A DNA stretch of 64,000 nt from Bacteroidota bacterium (GTDB taxonomy: Bacteria > Bacteroidota > Ignavibacteria > Kryptoniales > JAKASW01). The stretch covers positions 62,001-126,000 of the forward strand of contig JAJYIT010000003.1 of assembly GCA_021789975.1 (NCBI GenBank), in the 5' to 3' direction. Below the pieces are notes generated by a model. That model saw nothing but the letters and a program-made list of their open reading frames with translations, made no database searches and was not told where the DNA came from. Positions 34,234 through 42,855 of the stretch are shown one piece after another (the first letter of the stretch is position 1; every line of letters begins with the position of its first letter). The position numbers were made by a program, and so were the translations under genes.

Positions 34234-35172
34234 ATGATGATGAACGAGAAATCTGTGATGGAGCGTGTGGCAAAGATGCCCGAAGGAGTTTACTCCGCTT
34301 CCAGCAAATACTGGTGTGTCACATGCAAGCTCCTCTTCGACATCGATAAGCCGGTTTGTCCTTATATGCCGAAGATGTGCATCAACACACCGGTCCCTGT
34401 CGAGGTCATGAAGCCCGAGTCGACTGTGAGTATTGAGAAGTTCGGCCTCTTCTACCCGAAGGTGCCGCAGAAAATGATGAATTATCTTGCCGGTAGTGAA
34501 CCCGCAAAGATCGGCAGGATGTGGGCCGAAGCATACATCGATTTTTTGAAAGCCTGGCGGTTTGAATACAAGAATGAGCCTCTTCAGACTCTCAAGAGCT
34601 TCATAATCACCGTCAGCGGAAGCGAAACCGCACAGCGCGTGACAAAAGATGGCATAGTGTTCGTGCTGACAGATCTCAGTAAAGTCTGGGAAAAGAGGAA
34701 GCTCTTTCCTATACTAGGCTCCGCAGTCGAGGTCTTAAGAGACGAACTCGGAATAGAGTACAAAATTCTTTTCGATGAGATCGACATACTCGGAGAGAAA
34801 GCCACGGGAAAATACTATTGCTCGATGTGCAGAAAGTTCTTCGAGTTCTCATCCCAGCGTGATTCGGTCACCTGTCCGCTGATGCCGCAGAAGTGCGTCG
34901 CGGTTCCGCACAGCCTTGACAAGATGAGGTATTCATTGAAAGACCTGATTGCGGTTTACAGTCACACGCCTGATATCTACAAAAGGCTCATGAAGGTGCT
35001 GCCGCTGAGGGAAGGGTGGCGGGAATACCTCGCCGCGCTACTTGAAGATGAGTGGAAATTCGCAGTGATGAAGGAAGGTCTGAACTGCATCGCTTCCGAA
35101 ATCGGTCTGACCCATGAGGAGATAACATGCCTGCCCGCGGAAAACGAAAGTACGATGCAGATGGCGGGGTGA
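34234..35172 (+). CDS. Unknown protein with two repeated four-cysteine (CxxC...CPxMPxxC) sites
   Basis: About 312 residues, soluble, no signal peptide. Two copies of a Cys pattern stand out: YWCVTCKLLF then VCPYMPKMC, and YYCSMCRKFF then TCPLMPQKC. Counted from the GTG at 34222, the Cys are 32, 35, 46, 53 and 200, 203, 218, 225. Each copy fits a zinc ribbon or Fe-S site, and each is followed by a similar helical stretch (YPKVPQKMMNYLAGSEPAKI against YSHTPDIYKRLMKVLPLREG), so the protein arose by internal duplication. I do not recognise a family. The ATG at 34234 is favoured by GGAG 11 bases upstream; GTG 34222 is in frame. The NifX-like His-tailed gene follows after 180 bases. Confidence 0.75.
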   Translation: MMMNEKSVMERVAKMPEGVYSASSKYWCVTCKLLFDIDKPVCPYMPKMCINTPVPVEVMKPESTVSIEKFGLFYPKVPQKMMNYLAGSEPAKIGRMWAEAYIDFLKAWRFEYKNEPLQTLKSFIITVSGSETAQRVTKDGIVFVLTDLSKVWEKRKLFPILGSAVEVLRDELGIEYKILFDEIDILGEKATGKYYCSMCRKFFEFSSQRDSVTCPLMPQKCVAVPHSLDKMRYSLKDLIAVYSHTPDIYKRLMKVLPLREGWREYLAALLEDEWKFAVMKEGLNCIASEIGLTHEEITCLPAENESTMQMAG

Positions 35173-35354
35173 ACGAAGAACAGCAGATTTGTGGAATACT
35201 TAAATAGTGGATTAACGGTTTGATGGTTGTTGGACGAAGTCGTGCTTCTTGCTAGGTGGTCGTGGAGCATCGGAATGAGCAAACAAAAGAACTGAGAAGC
35301 GAGAGACCACAGTTCGGTTTCTGATCGCCAAAAGGGAGAATTCAAGGAGAGATT

Positions 35355-35729
35355 ATGAAATATCTTGTTGCATCAGAAGGAAGTTCGCTAGAAAGCGATG
35401 TGAGCGGTCATTTTGGAAGGGCACCGTTCTTTCTGGTTTATGATGACGAAACAAAGACGCTGCAGGCAAATGCCAACGATGGCTCGCTTGACCCGCATCT
35501 TGTGATACGCGATAACGCGAAGAGCGGCGTGAAGAAAATGATATGCGGCGGTATCGGGCCGCATGCGTATCAGATTGCAGAAAGATTCAAGGTGGAAATC
35601 TGTATCACACAAGGCATCCCGGTGAAAGAAGCGATCAGACTTGCTTCCGAAAACAAGCTCCCCGTAACCACCGGACCCACGATGCATCACCACCACGAGC
35701 ATGGCGGACACATGCATCATGAAAGCTGA
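35355..35729 (+). CDS. NifX/NifB-like (dinitrogenase Fe-Mo cofactor fold) protein with His-rich tail
   Basis: A 124-residue protein with the NifX/NafY/NifB-C fold: MKYLVASEGSSLESDVSGHF, GRAPFFLVYDDETK, a KKMICGGIGPHAYQIAERF segment and ITQGIPVKEAI. Members bind metal clusters or their precursors; many are unrelated to nitrogen fixation. The C-terminal tail HHHHEHGGHMHHES could bind nickel, zinc or another metal. The ribosome-binding site AAGGAGAG precedes ATG 35355. No nif genes occur in the window, so nitrogenase is not implied. Confidence 0.88.
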   Translation: MKYLVASEGSSLESDVSGHFGRAPFFLVYDDETKTLQANANDGSLDPHLVIRDNAKSGVKKMICGGIGPHAYQIAERFKVEICITQGIPVKEAIRLASENKLPVTTGPTMHHHHEHGGHMHHES

Positions 35730-35758
35730 AAATGCAGACGCCAGATGGAAGTGTAGAC

Positions 35759-36340
35759 CTAATTTTGTTTGCCGACTCGATCCTGTTCGTCAAGCAAAGC
35801 CCTGAATTTCTTCCAGTTGAAATTCCACGGATCTGTCTTCCTGCCTGGCGCAATGTCTTTGTGTCCGAGCACGAACTTAATCGGGTATTCGCTCTCTAAG
35901 CAGCGTACAAGCTTTGCCAGCGAAATGTACTGGGCCTCTGTCGGTGAATCCTTCGTCGTGTTTATGATTTCGATGCCGATCGACACCGCGTTGACATTCG
36001 TTGTGCCATCAGGCAGACGGCTTCTGCCGGCCTGGTAGGCAATATCCCCGTCAGGCACGAGCCGATAGATCTTTCCCGCCCTGTCGATTATGTAGTGTGG
36101 GGAAACTCCGGCGTCTTTGTATTCCTGCAACACACCTTTGAGACTGAAGGAATCCGCGGTTGTGGCGTTGTACGACGAGTGTATGATTATGGCTTCGATC
36201 TTCCGCGGGTGACTTACGCTTTTGAAACCCCAACTTACGAGGCGACTTACGATATGGACGCTGTCACAGCCGCTCGGTTTCGCACTCGCGCCGGCGACGC
36301 ATACCAGCAAGAAAACGACCAAGAACATTGACGCCTTCAT
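35759..36340 (-). CDS. N-acetylmuramoyl-L-alanine amidase (Amidase_2)
   Basis: A 193-residue exported amidase. Signal peptide MKASMFLVVFLLVCVAGASA. The amidase_2/PGRP fold shows IIIHSSYNAT with the first zinc His, VSPHYIIDRAGKIYRLVPDG, SIGIEIIN and FVLGHKDIAPGRKTDP with the second His and catalytic Lys region. It cleaves the amide bond between MurNAc and the stem peptide in the periplasm, for cell-wall turnover or recycling. The start at ATG 36340 has AAGGAG upstream. The nrdJ terminator separates it from that gene. Confidence 0.93.
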   Translation of the reverse strand: MKASMFLVVFLLVCVAGASAKPSGCDSVHIVSRLVSWGFKSVSHPRKIEAIIIHSSYNATTADSFSLKGVLQEYKDAGVSPHYIIDRAGKIYRLVPDGDIAYQAGRSRLPDGTTNVNAVSIGIEIINTTKDSPTEAQYISLAKLVRCLESEYPIKFVLGHKDIAPGRKTDPWNFNWKKFRALLDEQDRVGKQN

Positions 36341-36365
36341 AATGGACTCACTCCTTGGCTGAAAT

Positions 36366-36398
36366 AAAAAAAGCCGCCGGGGAAATCCAACCGGCGGC
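36366..36398 (-). terminator. Rho-independent terminator of nrdJ
   Basis: On the minus strand GCCGCCGG (36398-36391) pairs with CCGGCGGC (36380-36373), an eight-base GC stem with a 10-base loop, followed at once by seven T (36372-36366). It lies 25 bases after the nrdJ stop codon. Confidence 0.85.
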
Positions 36399-36422
36399 GG
36401 GATGGGAGGTTGTAATTCAAAA

Positions 36423-39152
36423 TTAGGAACAACCGCTGGTGGAACCGCAGTTCAGGCATTTATAGCAAGAACCGTTTCGTATCATAATAGATCCGCATTC
36501 ATGACACGGAGGGGCATCCGCCTGTTCCTGGAACACTTTCTTCTCTGTCTGTTCAAGCGAGATGCTGAACTCCCTTTTCTCATCAGCTTTCGAATCGGCA
36601 GCGATCGAATCCACGATGACCGAGGCAGGCTGGTCTTCCCTTGGTAAAAACTTCAACCCCATCCACCTGAATATGTAATCAAGCACAGATTTAGCAATGG
36701 GGATTTCCTTGTTGTTAGTGAATCCGGACGGCTCGAACCTCATGTGACTGAACTTATCGACGAGCACTTTTAGTGGCACACCGTACTGCAAAGCCAGCGA
36801 GATGGCAGTCGCAAATCCGTCCATCAATCCGCTTATAGTCGATCCCTCTTTGGACATGGTGATGAATATCTCGCCTGGATTGCCATCCTCATACAACCCG
36901 ACGGTAATATATCCCTCGTGTCCACCGATGCTGAATTTATGCGTAACCGCCCGTCTCTCGTCCGGGAGTCTGTGCCGCATCACCGTTGGCTGGACGACGG
37001 GCTTACCGTCCGATTTTGTTTCGTCTTTCTTAGTGCTGAGGGGTTGCGTACGCTTCGATCCATCCCGGTAGACGGCGATTGCTTTCAGCCCGATCTTCCA
37101 CGCCTCGATATAGGCCTGCTCGATATCTTTAAGCGTCGCATCTGTCGGGAGGTTGACTGTTTTGGAGATCGCACCCGACAGGAACGGCTGGACCGCAGCC
37201 ATCATCTTGATGTGTCCCATATAGTGGATTGATCGGGTACCGTTAACTGCCCTGAACGCGCAATCGAATATCGGCAGGTGCTTTTCCTTGAGATGCGGGG
37301 CGCCGTCGACAGTGCCATTGTCGTCTACATACTTTACTATCTCGTCGACCTGGGCGGGAGTGTAACCTATCGTCTTCAATGCAAGCGGAACAGTATTGTT
37401 TACTATCTTGATGTATCCGCCGCCGACAAGCTTCTTATACTTGATGAGCGCAATATCCGGCTCGACACCGGTTGTATCGCAATCCATCATGAACCCGATA
37501 GTTCCTGTAGGGGCAAGCACCGATATCTGCGAGTTCCGATAACCGTATTCCTTCCCGATCGTCAGTGCGTCATCCCATACCTTTGTCGCAGCTTCGGTAA
37601 GTGATGTCGGTATCAGAACGGAATCTATCTTATCGACGTGCGCCCGGTGTTTTCGAATTACACCCAGCATCGGTTCGCGATTCGCTTCGTACCCTTCGAA
37701 CGGGCCGATGGTCTTCGCAATGAGAGCACTCTGGCGATATCCACGCCCCGTCATTAGTGCAGTAATGCCACCTGAGTACGCACGGCCTGCGTCACTATCG
37801 TAAGGCATGCCGAGGGACATCAGCAAAGCTCCGAGGTTGGCATAGCCGATGCCAAGGGGTCTGTATGCGTGGCTATTCTTTTCAATGGCCTTGGTCGGAT
37901 AGCTCGCATTGCCGACGATTATCTCCTGAGCAGTTATGGTAATATCAACTGCGTGCATGAATTCCTCAACGTCGAACGAGCCGTCTTCCTTTCTGAACTT
38001 CATAAGGTTAAGAGATGCAAGGTTGCAGGCACTGTCATCCAGAAACATGTATTCACTGCAAGGATTCGAGGCGTTGATCGGCGCGGTGTTCGGACAAGTA
38101 TGCCAATTGTTGACCGTAGTATGGAATTGCATACCGGGGTCGCCGCTAATCCAGGCCGCTCCGGCAATCTCATTCATAAGGTCGCGGGCGCGATAGGTTC
38201 CGGCCGTCTTTCCGTCCATTACATTCTTCGTGTTCCACTCTTTGTCCTCAAGAACGGCCTTCATAAAGTCATCGGATGCTCGAACACTATGATTGGCATT
38301 CTGGAACTGAACGGAGTCATACGCGCCGCCGGGAACGTTGAACCCAGGATCGTATCCTGTCTCGATCAGCGCCCACGCCTTTTTCTCTTCTTCGGCTTTG
38401 CTCTTTATGAAATCCATAATGTCCGGGTGATCGGCGTTCAGTATGACCATCTTGGCGGCGCGGCGGGTCTTCCCTCCCGATTTTATAACACCCGCAAAGG
38501 AATCGAAGCCGCGCATAAAGGAGACGGGGCCGGATGCCGTGCCGCCTCCCGAGAGATTTTCTCTGGATGAACGCAGGCTGGAAAAATTAGTACCTGTGCC
38601 GCTGCCCCATTTGAACAGCATCCCCTCGGTCTTTGCCAGATCCAAAATGGACTCCATGGTATCCCTGACGGAGTTGATAAAGCATGCCGAGCATTGCGGC
38701 TTTTCCTCAATCCCGACGTTAAACCAGACCGGGCTGTTAAATGACACATACTGGTTCACGAGAAGATATGTCAGCTCATCGTAAAAAGCGGCCGCGTCGC
38801 CGGTCGAGGCAAAATAACCGCCTTTAATCCCCCACGAAGTGAAAGTACGTGCAACACGCTCAACCAGTTGCTTTACGCTTTGCTCCCTTTCGGGCGTCCC
38901 TAGTTGGCCGTGAAAGTATTTCGACACTACGACGTTAGTCGCGGTCATACTCCAAAAGTCCGGCACTTCAACATCATCTTGCTTGAAGATGACATCACCC
39001 TTCTCGTTTGCGATCAGGGCTGTCCTCTTTTCCCAATTGATATCGTCAAAGGGATGAACACCTTCTTTGGTGAAATGCCTTCGAACTGATAAACCACCCC
39101 ACTTTGATTCAGCCCTCGTATCCTCGGATACAGAGACGTCATTGTATCCCAT
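36423..39152 (-). CDS. nrdJ: Adenosylcobalamin-dependent (class II) ribonucleotide reductase
   Basis: About 909 residues, a single-chain B12-dependent reductase making deoxynucleotides irrespective of oxygen. Marks: SFNSPVWFNVG and CSACFINSV early in the chain, KWGSGTGTNFSSLRSSRENL, the NPCSEYMFLDDSACNLASL active-site loop, SVLAPTGTIGFMMDCDTTG, MMAAVQPFLSGAISKTVNLP, and a C-terminal Cys-rich tail (CHECGSIMIRNGSCYKCLNC) that shuttles reducing equivalents. The start is ATG 39152 because GGGAGG lies seven bases upstream; TTG 39158 is in frame but less likely. No cobalamin riboswitch is evident upstream. Terminator follows the gene. Confidence 0.96.
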   Translation of the reverse strand: MGYNDVSVSEDTRAESKWGGLSVRRHFTKEGVHPFDDINWEKRTALIANEKGDVIFKQDDVEVPDFWSMTATNVVVSKYFHGQLGTPEREQSVKQLVERVARTFTSWGIKGGYFASTGDAAAFYDELTYLLVNQYVSFNSPVWFNVGIEEKPQCSACFINSVRDTMESILDLAKTEGMLFKWGSGTGTNFSSLRSSRENLSGGGTASGPVSFMRGFDSFAGVIKSGGKTRRAAKMVILNADHPDIMDFIKSKAEEEKKAWALIETGYDPGFNVPGGAYDSVQFQNANHSVRASDDFMKAVLEDKEWNTKNVMDGKTAGTYRARDLMNEIAGAAWISGDPGMQFHTTVNNWHTCPNTAPINASNPCSEYMFLDDSACNLASLNLMKFRKEDGSFDVEEFMHAVDITITAQEIIVGNASYPTKAIEKNSHAYRPLGIGYANLGALLMSLGMPYDSDAGRAYSGGITALMTGRGYRQSALIAKTIGPFEGYEANREPMLGVIRKHRAHVDKIDSVLIPTSLTEAATKVWDDALTIGKEYGYRNSQISVLAPTGTIGFMMDCDTTGVEPDIALIKYKKLVGGGYIKIVNNTVPLALKTIGYTPAQVDEIVKYVDDNGTVDGAPHLKEKHLPIFDCAFRAVNGTRSIHYMGHIKMMAAVQPFLSGAISKTVNLPTDATLKDIEQAYIEAWKIGLKAIAVYRDGSKRTQPLSTKKDETKSDGKPVVQPTVMRHRLPDERRAVTHKFSIGGHEGYITVGLYEDGNPGEIFITMSKEGSTISGLMDGFATAISLALQYGVPLKVLVDKFSHMRFEPSGFTNNKEIPIAKSVLDYIFRWMGLKFLPREDQPASVIVDSIAADSKADEKREFSISLEQTEKKVFQEQADAPPCHECGSIMIRNGSCYKCLNCGSTSGCS

Positions 39153-39564
39153 CAACAATCCTCCCTTCTATATTGAAATGAATGCCAGTAAAGTACTGGG
39201 TCGCACGTTAACTCATTTGCCCAGAAACGCGATCATGAACCCTACACTTCAAGCCGATTGGTTCGGATTCCCCTTGCAGAGGTATGATTCATAAGGTAGG
39301 GAACTCCTAGTCCTCGTTTCCAAACACAACGTACATGTCAAGCAAAATCGCCAGAAAAACAGTTGATTAGTCCTGTTGCTCTCAACCAAGAAAGAGCAAG
39401 GAATCGGCTTTCAAATTATTGCGGTGTTAGAGGAAAGTCAAGAAATATAGAGCAAGAATTGACATCGACTCAAGGTCTGTTTGGTGTTTCGCTAAATTCC
39501 GAAATTCGCTCTTCCGTTTCCTGAACGAAAGACGGCAGTATGTGTATCCCTTCTATTCCATGCC
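39153..39564. other. Intergenic region upstream of nrdJ and the Rrf2 operon
   Basis: About 410 bases between divergent genes; it must hold the nrdJ promoter and perhaps regulatory sites. I found no B12 box, NrdR box or FNR palindrome by eye. Confidence 0.45.
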
Positions 39565-39594
39565 TTGACTCAAAAGCGAACCATAGCATATATT
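39565..39594 (+). promoter_or_regulatory. Sigma-70-like promoter of the Rrf2-NapH-YwiC operon
   Basis: TTGACT at 39565-39570 and TATATT at 39589-39594 are 18 bases apart. Transcription would start close to 39601, giving a leader of about 15 bases before ATG 39616. The -35 overlaps a small palindrome TTGACTCAA that could serve as a regulator contact, perhaps for the Rrf2 protein itself. Confidence 0.55.
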
Positions 39595-39615
39595 CAGATG
39601 CAAAGGTCTGATAAT

Positions 39616-40065
39616 ATGGCGCTTATTTTTAGTAGACAATGTGAATACGCACTACAGGCCGTATTGTACATGTCGGCCAAGCCCCAGAAAGAGTATACGA
39701 ATATCATCGAGATCAGTGATCGGCTGGATATTCCAATGCCATTCTTAGGAAAAACACTTCAGCTTCTCGTACAAAAGAAAATTCTCTCTTCTCAGAAGGG
39801 TCCCAAAGGAGGATTCAAACTTTCAAAGCCGCCGGATGAGATCGCACTCTATCACATCGTAGAAGCAATTGACGGTACTGATTTATTCAGCTCATGCGTC
39901 CTCGGCTTTCCCAAATGCTCAAGTACAAATCCCTGCCCGATGCATGAGGAGTGGAGCGTGATGAGGGATCGCGTATACCAGATGCTTGCGGGCAAGACGA
40001 TCAGCGATATCTCAAAGGAAATAAGCTCAAGCAAACAGCTTCGTATGAAGCTGAGGCTGGCGTGA
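39616..40065 (+). CDS. Rrf2-family transcriptional regulator with three-Cys cluster site
   Basis: A 149-residue winged-helix repressor. MALIFSRQCEYALQAVLYM and IPMPFLGKTLQLLVQKKILS are the DNA-binding part; KGPKGGFKLSKP is the wing. Three cysteines, CVLGFPKCSSTNPC, sit where IscR and NsrR bind an Fe-S cluster, so it probably senses iron-sulfur status, NO or oxygen. ATG 39616 is preferred over in-frame TTG 39565, which lies in the predicted -35. The NapH-like gene begins five bases after its stop, so it likely regulates its own operon. Confidence 0.9.
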   Translation: MALIFSRQCEYALQAVLYMSAKPQKEYTNIIEISDRLDIPMPFLGKTLQLLVQKKILSSQKGPKGGFKLSKPPDEIALYHIVEAIDGTDLFSSCVLGFPKCSSTNPCPMHEEWSVMRDRVYQMLAGKTISDISKEISSSKQLRMKLRLA

Positions 40066-40070
40066 TTTTT

Positions 40071-41168
40071 ATGGAATTATATAGGACTAAAATATCTGAT
40101 ATTGATCCAAGCAGTCCCATCAGAACCGTGCGTCTCAAGGATGGTCGGACGATTAGAAAAGTTGTCGACAAATCAATCATAAAGAGAGGGAGGAAATCTG
40201 ATATTCGAAGCTACGTGCAGATCTTCCTTCTCACCATCACACTCTGGATCGGCATCGACTTTTACCTGTTTGTATCCGGTTTGGAGAAAGGAGTCGTTAC
40301 GTATCGTCCACCTGGGGTCGAGGGCTTCCTTCCGATCAGCTCTCTCATGAGTTTAAGGTATTACTTGTTGACCGGTGTTCTCAGCCACGTCCACCCTGCC
40401 GGCTTCTTCATCTTGGTTGCGGCAATCATGGTCTCCATGCTGATGAAGAAAGGATTCTGCAGTTGGATCTGTCCTGTGGGATTTATATCCGAGTCAATGC
40501 ACCAGCTAGGTAATAAGATTTTCGGAAGAAGCTTCAGGCTTCCAAGGTTCCTGGACGTAGCGCTGCGACCCGTCAAATATCTGCTTCTGGCTTTTTTCCT
40601 TGTCACGATTTCCATGCTGTCGGTGTCACAACTTGGACAGTTTCTGAATTCGGACTACAACAAAGTGGCGGATATAAAGCTATACTTCTTTTTCGTACAC
40701 ATCTCGGACTTTTCTCTGACCGTAATCGGAATTCTAATCGTGCTCTCCGTTCTCTATGAGAATTTCTGGTGCCGATACGCATGTCCGTATGGAGCGCTTC
40801 TCGGACTAACAAGCCTCTTCAGTCCCATGAAAGTTCGTAGGATTGAAGAAAGTTGCATCGACTGCGGCAAGTGTGCAGAGGTCTGCCCGTCGCTTCTCCC
40901 TGTTGATAAGCTCGATCAGGTGAACTCCGCCGAATGCACCGGCTGTTATTCCTGCGTAGAGGCCTGCCCGATCAGGGATACTCTCAAATTCTCAGTGAGC
41001 TCCGGCTCGAAAGGATTATCGCAGAGAAGGTATGGGATATTGATGTTGGCATTATTTTTTGGAATTATCGGGCTGGCTATGATTTCCGGGTTTTGGACGA
41101 CCTCAATAACGGGAAGGGAATATTTGTACCTGTTCAGGAAAATAGGAGCTTTGGGCCACTCCTTTTGA
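40071..41168 (+). CDS. NapH-like polyferredoxin membrane protein (4Fe-4S)
   Basis: A 365-residue membrane protein with four to six spans, two NapH/NosR-type CxxxCP motifs (GFCSWICPVG and WCRYACPYG) and two classical 4Fe-4S ferredoxin sites (CIDCGKCAEVCP and CTGCYSCVEACP). Relatives (NapH, NosR C-terminus, CcoG) pass electrons from the quinone pool to periplasmic reductases or help cofactor assembly. The start at ATG 40071 lies five bases after the Rrf2 stop. The neighbouring YwiC-like gene suggests nitrate, nitrite or NO metabolism. No reductase gene is in the window, so the acceptor is unknown. Confidence 0.9.
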   Translation: MELYRTKISDIDPSSPIRTVRLKDGRTIRKVVDKSIIKRGRKSDIRSYVQIFLLTITLWIGIDFYLFVSGLEKGVVTYRPPGVEGFLPISSLMSLRYYLLTGVLSHVHPAGFFILVAAIMVSMLMKKGFCSWICPVGFISESMHQLGNKIFGRSFRLPRFLDVALRPVKYLLLAFFLVTISMLSVSQLGQFLNSDYNKVADIKLYFFFVHISDFSLTVIGILIVLSVLYENFWCRYACPYGALLGLTSLFSPMKVRRIEESCIDCGKCAEVCPSLLPVDKLDQVNSAECTGCYSCVEACPIRDTLKFSVSSGSKGLSQRRYGILMLALFFGIIGLAMISGFWTTSITGREYLYLFRKIGALGHSF

Positions 41169-41179
41169 AATAAGACATC

Positions 41180-41962
41180 ATGCGACTGGGTGAATTAATA
41201 CCGAAGGAACACGGCACATGGGCAATGTGGATTGTACCGATGCTGTCAGCGGTCGTTGTGACGCGCTTTTCCCCTGCGTTCTTGATATTCTTTGTCTGCT
41301 TCGCCCTGCTTTACATTCTGCATCGTCCAACCGTCTCAATGACAAGGAGGAAGACATTTGAGGGAGAAGAAGCGCGGTGGGTGATAGGCGGCGTGCTCGT
41401 GGCTCTAATCCTTGGTTCGATTCTCATTTCCGTTTTCAATCTGACATGGCTCCTCGTTTTCGGAGTTGTGGAAGCCGCAGTGTTCGCCTTCTCCATAAAA
41501 ACCTTCCTGGATCGTGAGCAACGATCTGTTTTCAATGAGCTAACTGTCATCGCTTCTCTCACCTTATCAGCACCCGCGGCCTATTACACGATCACCGGCA
41601 GAATCGGAACCGAAGCATTACTCCTTTATGTATTCAACTTTCTGTTCTTCGGAAGCAGTGTGTTCTATGTAAAAACTAAAATTGAGTTCCTGAAGACTGA
41701 CGGGATTTGGAGAAACCGGGCAAAGAGTTCGTTGATTATTTTGATTTTGTATCATTCCATTCTAATCATGATTATAGTAGTGCTCGCATTGCTTGGCGTT
41801 TTCAAGCTCTATGTTTTTCTTGGCTTCGTGCCTATGCTGGTCCAGGTAATCGCCGGCATTCTGTCCGGGAAAACCCGCGTAAATTTCAAGCGGCTCGGAG
41901 TGGGCCTGGTGATTCAATCTGCAATTTTTCTGGCCGTGCTGGGACTTTTCCTGAGAAAGTGA
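41180..41962 (+). CDS. YwiC-like membrane protein
   Basis: A 260-residue protein of the YwiC-like family with about eight hydrophobic spans. The N-terminal signature LIPKEHGTWAMWIVPMLSA is diagnostic, and TMTRRKTFEG-like basic loops follow. In Bacillus, ywiC lies beside nitrate respiration genes, but no biochemical role is established. Here it is the last gene of the Rrf2-NapH operon, 11 bases after it, in agreement with an anaerobic respiratory role. Confidence 0.85.
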   Translation: MRLGELIPKEHGTWAMWIVPMLSAVVVTRFSPAFLIFFVCFALLYILHRPTVSMTRRKTFEGEEARWVIGGVLVALILGSILISVFNLTWLLVFGVVEAAVFAFSIKTFLDREQRSVFNELTVIASLTLSAPAAYYTITGRIGTEALLLYVFNFLFFGSSVFYVKTKIEFLKTDGIWRNRAKSSLIILILYHSILIMIIVVLALLGVFKLYVFLGFVPMLVQVIAGILSGKTRVNFKRLGVGLVIQSAIFLAVLGLFLRK

Positions 41963-41967
41963 TGTGG

Positions 41968-42573
41968 CTACCTCGCGAATTTTCTAACATCGAGAACTTC
42001 ACCAGTTCTCCTGCTATTCAAACTTTCCAGGTAAGCGGCTGAGAACTTCGCAACAGGAATCCCAATTGAAGTGTCCATCCCGAGAGCTTTGAGTGTCTCG
42101 ACGGCAAAGGGGGGGCTGACGACATTGATTCTTACACCGTTCTTCATCTCCAGTGCAGCAGCGCCAACGAATCCCTCAAGGCCCGCATTCACGATGCTGA
42201 TCGCAGAACTTCCCGGCATGGGCTCACGCGCCAGGACGCCACTTGTGAGCGTGAAGACTCCATTTTCACTCACATAGTTCACTCCAACCCGCACGAGATT
42301 CACCTGGCCCATCAACTTGTCCTTTAGCCCAAGCGCGTAATCGTCATCAGTCAGTTTCTCCATCATGCCGAATGCAGCCGAACCGGCTGTACATATCAGC
42401 GCATCGAATCTGCCAACAGAGTTGAACAACGATTCAATGGATTTTTTCTGAGTTATGTCGACCCTTGGTTCGCCGCCCTTGTGACCCGCTTCGATAACCT
42501 GGTGTTTTGATCCGATCGCCCTCACCACCTCTTTCCCAATTAGGCCAGTTGCCCCGACGACTATTATTTTCAT
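41968..42573 (-). CDS. Short-chain dehydrogenase/reductase lacking the usual catalytic pair
   Basis: A 201-residue Rossmann protein. The nucleotide site is IIVVGATGLIGKEVVRAIG; ALICTAGSAAFG replaces the NNAG motif and LTSGVLAR holds the Ser. The YxxxK pair is replaced by ISIVNAGLEGFVGAA, so the usual Tyr and Lys are missing. Related small SDRs of this kind are common and uncharacterised; activity is doubtful, and ligand binding or an atypical mechanism is possible. The start at ATG 42573 is supported by GAGAGGAGAG upstream. It is convergent with the YwiC-like gene (5 bases apart). Confidence 0.83.
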   Translation of the reverse strand: MKIIVVGATGLIGKEVVRAIGSKHQVIEAGHKGGEPRVDITQKKSIESLFNSVGRFDALICTAGSAAFGMMEKLTDDDYALGLKDKLMGQVNLVRVGVNYVSENGVFTLTSGVLAREPMPGSSAISIVNAGLEGFVGAAALEMKNGVRINVVSPPFAVETLKALGMDTSIGIPVAKFSAAYLESLNSRRTGEVLDVRKFAR

Positions 42574-42855
42574 ACCGGTTCTCTCCTCTCTGGTTTGAAT
42601 GAAAGTTCCTCAAGAAATGGGTCGAATCGGCCCATGGCCGAGGTCGTTTGCAAGAATAACAATCGATGCCCGGCAGTGGTTTCTTTGCCGTGGGAAAGAG
42701 CGCCCTTGTGCCGTCAGTCATGAGCCGATCAGTTGTGCGCCGTCACAAAATGTTAGCTGCGGCCATATTACTATTCCTACGCACATTCGGCATACATCAT
42801 GTGCGCTGTTGAGCCTGAAGACGGTGAAGAACCAACTTGGAATGGGAATTTTAGT

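Noticed and set aside
35355-35729. Evidence for nitrogen fixation from the NifX-like protein
   Set aside because: The fold is widespread in non-fixing bacteria and no nif genes are in the window.
39153-39564. Cobalamin riboswitch upstream of the B12-dependent reductase
   Set aside because: The GCCACTG-type B12 box and the expected stems are not seen on the minus strand.
42599-42855. Plus-strand frame upstream of the STAS-like gene
   Set aside because: Its translation is Cys/Arg/His-rich without structure, and it lies in the divergent promoter gap.
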